Source of the DNA: Aliiroseovarius lamellibrachiae
GTDB taxonomy: Bacteria; Pseudomonadota; Alphaproteobacteria; Rhodobacterales; Rhodobacteraceae
DNA: 64,000 nucleotides
Reading direction: 5' to 3'
Assembly: GCF_018599245.1 (NCBI RefSeq)
Contig: NZ_JAHEVJ010000006.1
Coordinates: forward strand, 124,001 to 188,000
Position numbers and translations under genes: made by a program. The notes below the pieces were generated by a model. That model did not search any database and was not told the origin of the DNA. It saw nothing but the letters and a program-made list of their open reading frames with translations. Positions 60,986-64,000 of this stretch are shown one piece after another. Position 1 is the first letter of the stretch. Each line of letters starts with the position of its first letter.

Positions 60986-61965
60986 GTGTGAAATGGTATC
61001 TGCACAAACTGGCCATGATGTTCGGCGCCGAGGCACGGCGCCCGAATAAAGACGAAGAAACCGACGCCGCGCGGGCGATGAAAAAGTTCCAAAAAACGCC
61101 CGAGCAAACGGTTGAACGGCGCAAGATCATCCAACACGAGCTGGACTTCCCTGTTGTCAGCAACAAATGGAAATTCGCCCGCTGGACCTCGATCATTCTG
61201 ATCAATGTGATGTTTATCGTGTCCTTTGCATGGGACGTTCAGTTGGTCGAAGGTGCAATGACCGCGTCGCGTTTCCTTGGTTTCCACATGGCGGATCCCA
61301 CAGGCGCGCTTCAGGTCATGTTGGCGTTTAAACAAATTATGTTGAACCTGCTGATTGGCACCGTGACCGTGATGTTCATCTGGTGGTTTTTTGGCGGTCG
61401 GGCGTTTTGCTCCTGGGCCTGCCCCTACCACTTGCTTGCAGAATGGGCCGAGGCGATTCACTTGTTTTTGGCCAAGCGCGGTTGGGTCAAAGACCACCCG
61501 TTTCACCGGGGTTTGCGCGTGGTCTTGTGGTTTGTGTTCATGGGGCTTGCGCTGGTCACAGGCTATACCGCGTTTGAGTATATCAACCCTGTTGGCATCG
61601 TCAGTCGTGCCCTGATTTACGGCCCATCATTGGCTGTCCTCTGGGTTGTCTTCTTGCTGTCGATTGAGATTTTCTTTTCGCGCCGCTTTTGGTGTCGCTA
61701 CGCCTGCCCGATGGGGCTCACTTACGGGGTAATTGGCACCGCCGCACCGATCCAGATCAAATACGAACTCGATAAATGTGTGCATGAAGGGGAGTGTCGG
61801 GCGGTGTGCCTTGTGCCCCATGTGCTCGACATTACGAAAATGGGGTATGCGCAGGATACGGAAGAGTTCATCGCACCCGATTGCACCCGCTGCGGTCTGT
61901 GTGTTGATGCCTGCCCGCAAGGCGCGCTGAGCTTTACCCTTAGGGGATTGGATAAGGTGATCTGA
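60982..61965 (+). CDS. nosH: NosH, NapH-like membrane iron-sulfur protein
   Basis: 327 residues with about four membrane helices (around WTSIILINVMFIVSFAW, LNLLIGTVTVMFIWWFF, VVLWFVFMGLALVTGYTA and SLAVLWVVFLLSIEIFF). Each of the C-x3-C-P loops FCSWACPYH and WCRYACPMG, and C-terminal ferredoxin motifs CVHEGECRAVCL and CTRCGLCVDACPQGAL, follow NapH. NapH-type proteins oxidise menaquinol or ubiquinol at the membrane. The first residue of nosF overlaps its stop (TGATG). Confidence 0.92.
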   Translation: MSVKWYLHKLAMMFGAEARRPNKDEETDAARAMKKFQKTPEQTVERRKIIQHELDFPVVSNKWKFARWTSIILINVMFIVSFAWDVQLVEGAMTASRFLGFHMADPTGALQVMLAFKQIMLNLLIGTVTVMFIWWFFGGRAFCSWACPYHLLAEWAEAIHLFLAKRGWVKDHPFHRGLRVVLWFVFMGLALVTGYTAFEYINPVGIVSRALIYGPSLAVLWVVFLLSIEIFFSRRFWCRYACPMGLTYGVIGTAAPIQIKYELDKCVHEGECRAVCLVPHVLDITKMGYAQDTEEFIAPDCTRCGLCVDACPQGALSFTLRGLDKVI

Positions 61966-62843
61966 TGGGAATGATCCGCATCAATAAACTGACCAAGCGG
62001 TTTGAAAAACGCGCGGTGTTGGATGAGCTGACGGTGTCAATTGACGCGGGTGATCGCATTGCGCTGATCGGGTCCAATGGCGCCGGAAAAACGACCCTAT
62101 TCCGCTGTCTTTTGGGGCATTACCGATTTTCCGGTGAGGTCGGGTTTGAAGGCGCAGGCATGGGGCGTCGTGATCTGGACATGTTGTCGCGCGTGGCGTT
62201 TGTGCCGCAAACACCTCCGCCCTTGCGTATGCCTGTGGGCGAACTCCTCAGCTTTGCCGCCAAAGGGTCTGGCGCTGATCCGGTGAAAATGAACGAAATT
62301 GCCGATGCGATGGGCATTGATTTGGCTGAGATTAACACCCGCCCCTTTTACCGCCTGTCTGGTGGGCAAAAGCAAAAAGTGTTGGTCACCGTGGCACTGG
62401 CGCGCCCCGCGGATCTGCTGATCTTTGACGAACCCGCCGCCAACCTTGATCCCGCCGCACGGGCTGTCTTTATCGACCTTTTGGCAGGACGGCGCGATGC
62501 GTCTATGCTGATTGCGTCGCACAGATTGGAAGAGGTCGCCCCCCTTGTGAACCGGGTGATCGAAATGGATCGGGGCCAAGTTGTGCTGGATGACAGTGTG
62601 ATGGACCGCCTGAAAGCTGGCCATTTTCGCGCCTGCCGCATTGGCTTGGCCGAACCGCACCCAACCTTTGCCGCCGCGCTGGCAGAGTGGGGGTTTACGA
62701 GCCAGAGTGAGACTATGTTTGAAGGGCAGATCCCCGCCGGCGACACGCTGCGGTTCCTCGGAACGCTCAGCCGCTATGCCAGCTTGGTGGATCGCCTGTC
62801 TTTGGAAACCGATCCTGATGGGTCGGACACTGGAAAGGAGTGA
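61965..62843 (+). CDS. nosF: NosF, ABC transporter ATPase
   Basis: 292 residues: Walker A GSNGAGKTTLFRCLL, Q-loop region VAFVPQTPPPLRMPVGELLS, ABC signature LSGGQKQKVLVTVALARPADLL, Walker B LLIFDEPAANLDP and H-switch IASHRLEEV. It pairs with NosY as an ABC transporter that, with NosD, delivers sulfur species for the CuZ cluster. The C-terminal tail of about 90 residues after the ATPase domain is specific for NosF-like proteins. Confidence 0.94.
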   Translation: MGMIRINKLTKRFEKRAVLDELTVSIDAGDRIALIGSNGAGKTTLFRCLLGHYRFSGEVGFEGAGMGRRDLDMLSRVAFVPQTPPPLRMPVGELLSFAAKGSGADPVKMNEIADAMGIDLAEINTRPFYRLSGGQKQKVLVTVALARPADLLIFDEPAANLDPAARAVFIDLLAGRRDASMLIASHRLEEVAPLVNRVIEMDRGQVVLDDSVMDRLKAGHFRACRIGLAEPHPTFAAALAEWGFTSQSETMFEGQIPAGDTLRFLGTLSRYASLVDRLSLETDPDGSDTGKE

Positions 62844-62846
62844 CCT

Positions 62847-63332
62847 ATGTGTGGATGCTCTCATAAACCCAATCGCCGCGTGGTGCTTTCGATGCTGGCC
62901 GCAGTGCCCATCGTCGCAGCCTGTAAGCCCAAAAAAGAAGGCCCCGAAGACATTCGTTGGGGCCGGGAAACCTGTGAAATTTGTGGCATGATCATATCCG
63001 ATCCACGCTATGCAGCCGAAGTGCGCGGTGGCCCGGACAAGCGGCTGGTGAAGTTCGACGACATTGGTGATGCGGTGCATTGGCTTGATATGCAGTCGTG
63101 GAAAGAAGAGCCAGACGTGGAGTTTTGGGTGCGTGACAGCAACACTGGCGAAGATTGGTTGGACGCGCGCACATCCTATTACCATTCTGACACTGTCAGT
63201 CCGATGGACTATGGATACGCCGCCGTGCCATCCGCTGAGCCCGGCGCTGTTCGATTTGACGAAATGGTCAAAGCGGTGTTATCGCGCGGTCTGTCCAGCC
63301 GTTGCCTGCCTGTGGAAGAGATCGCATCCTAA
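62847..63332 (+). CDS. nosL: NosL, copper chaperone lipoprotein
   Basis: 161 residues with GGAG seven bases before ATG 62847. Lipoprotein leader RRVVLSMLAAVPIVAAC with lipobox VAAC, preceded by an unusual MCGCSHKPN start with a C-x-C. The NosL domain has TCEICGMIISDPRYAAE, the Cu(I)-binding C-x-x-C-G-M block, and DDIGDAVHWLDMQS. NosL delivers Cu(I) to apo-NosZ/NosDFY. It is coupled to nosY by an overlap (TAATG). Position between nosF and nosY differs from the nosFYL order most common elsewhere. Confidence 0.92.
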   Translation: MCGCSHKPNRRVVLSMLAAVPIVAACKPKKEGPEDIRWGRETCEICGMIISDPRYAAEVRGGPDKRLVKFDDIGDAVHWLDMQSWKEEPDVEFWVRDSNTGEDWLDARTSYYHSDTVSPMDYGYAAVPSAEPGAVRFDEMVKAVLSRGLSSRCLPVEEIAS

Positions 63333-64000
63333 TGACCAGACCTATTCGCACCACCATGGGGCACATGCTGCGCCTTGAGCTTCAGGAGAGCCTGCGTTCG
63401 CGTTGGTTTCATTTCTATGCTGCTGTGACCATCGGCCTGATGCTCCTGCTGATTTTTACGGGGATTGCCGAAAGCCGCGTGCTTGGATTTACGGGTCTAT
63501 CCCGCCTATTAGTGACCTATATTCAGATCACCATGGCGATCTTACCCCTGTTTATCATTGTCGTGACGGCCCGTTCGATGGTCGGGGATCGTGAGGCTGG
63601 GAACCTAGAGTATATGCTCGCCTTTCCAATCAGTTTGGCGACATGGTTTTGGGGTCGTTTTATCGCGCGTCTTGTGTTGATCCTGGCGCCTGTGTTTGCT
63701 GCGCTCGCGATTGCTGCGATCTTTGGTGCGATGAAAGGGTATGATATCCCATGGCGCCATGTTGGTCTCTATTCTGGCTTAACAGCCGCTTTGGCGACCT
63801 GCTTCTTGGGGCTCGGCTTCTTGCTTTCAGCCGTTTCAAAGTCCACGGAAATTGCCCTTGGGGCGAGCTTGCTGATCTGGCTCTTGTTGGTGGCGTTTCT
63901 TGATTTGCTGCTGTTGTCCATATTGATTAAGGCGCAGTTTGTTCCGGAGGTTGTAATCGCCATCGCGCTGGCCAATCCGCTGCAAAGTTTCCGCACAGCT
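63332..64000 (+). CDS. nosY: NosY, ABC transporter permease (3' end cut by window)
   Basis: First 223 codons visible, no stop before the right edge. ABC-2 type permease: LELQESLRSRWFHFYAAVTIGLMLLLIF (first helix), ITMAILPLFIIVVTARSMVGDREAGNLEYMLAFPIS, GRFIARLVLILAPVFAALAIAAIFG, LTAALATCFLGLGFLLSAV and LGASLLIWLLLVAFLDLLLLSILI helices. The GDREAGNLEYMLA loop is typical of NosY. ATG 63332 overlaps the nosL stop. Partner of NosF. Confidence 0.92.
   Translation, partial: MTRPIRTTMGHMLRLELQESLRSRWFHFYAAVTIGLMLLLIFTGIAESRVLGFTGLSRLLVTYIQITMAILPLFIIVVTARSMVGDREAGNLEYMLAFPISLATWFWGRFIARLVLILAPVFAALAIAAIFGAMKGYDIPWRHVGLYSGLTAALATCFLGLGFLLSAVSKSTEIALGASLLIWLLLVAFLDLLLLSILIKAQFVPEVVIAIALANPLQSFRTA

Noticed and set aside
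62097-63185. 362-codon minus-strand open frame across nosF/nosL
   Set aside because: Antisense to nosF Walker and signature motifs and to nosL; no plausible product.
1-64000. tRNA or rRNA genes, CRISPR arrays, insertion sequences, prophage
   Set aside because: None was recognised on either strand by eye; the repeat clusters at 23.7 and 28.2 kb lack the spacer pattern of CRISPR and no transposase was found. Absence of small tRNAs is less certain without a covariance search.

Overview
The window is about 64 kb of chromosome from an alphaproteobacterium, most likely a marine Rhodobacterales (roseobacter-group) species. This rests on gene order and protein character: a dnaQ-coaE-aroE-maf / hemJ-rho-mnmE-mnmG-rsmG-parA-parB neighbourhood, a monomeric NADP isocitrate dehydrogenase, Tim44-like and FxsA proteins, and two perfect parS sites inside mnmG and rsmG. 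No rRNA, tRNA, CRISPR array, insertion sequence or prophage was recognised. The left end cuts a DUF900 alpha/beta hydrolase and the right end cuts nosY.

Layout. (1) 1-7.8 kb: hydrolase, a Smr/MltA/Tim44-like operon, fxsA, idi, secB, and a minus-strand dnaQ-coaE-aroE-maf run. (2) 7.8-8.2 kb: a gene-free segment with one perfect and several relaxed DnaA boxes plus an AT-rich tract, flanked by diverging genes; this is the probable chromosomal replication origin. (3) 8.2-15.6 kb: hemJ, rho, mnmE, mnmG, rsmG, parA, parB, with two consensus parS sites. (4) 15.6-24.7 kb: hemW-rdgB-rph diverging from hrcA-grpE, then a TPM-domain protein, mutS and galE. (5) 25-44.5 kb: core metabolism and maintenance genes (maeB, two unrelated isocitrate dehydrogenases, ribokinase, argG, ilvA, a response-regulator phosphatase with an Hpt protein, hslO, a CoA-type Nudix hydrolase, CCA-adding enzyme, an RNA methyltransferase, two L,D-transpeptidases and a CAP lipoprotein). 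(6) 44.6-64 kb: an anaerobic respiration island.

The island carries norCBQDEF (cytochrome c NO reductase and its assembly factors), a Dnr-like Crp/Fnr regulator, a divergent mini-operon of two small membrane proteins plus a UbiE/MenG methyltransferase and a MenA-type prenyltransferase, a PCuAC copper chaperone, and a nos cluster in the order nosZ, two dihaem cytochromes c, nosB, nosD, nosG, nosH, nosF, nosL, nosY. Three Fnr/NNR-type boxes (upstream of norC, between the regulator and the quinone mini-operon, and between the copper chaperone and nosZ) suggest one NO/oxygen-responsive regulon. No nitrite reductase is visible, so the DNA shown here accounts only for NO to N2O to N2.

The most unusual part is the nos system. 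It is of the clade II (atypical) kind: Sec-type rather than Tat-type NosZ leader, nosB/nosG/nosH present, no nosR or nosX in the sequence shown. This is not what I would expect of a roseobacter. NosZ carries a tail of about 120 residues after its CuA domain without a haem motif. A MenA homologue and a MenG/UbiE homologue lie next to it under a candidate Fnr-type box in a lineage that normally relies on ubiquinone. My inference is a transferred, quinone-matched N2O-respiration module; whether the host can make the naphthoquinone precursor cannot be judged from this window.
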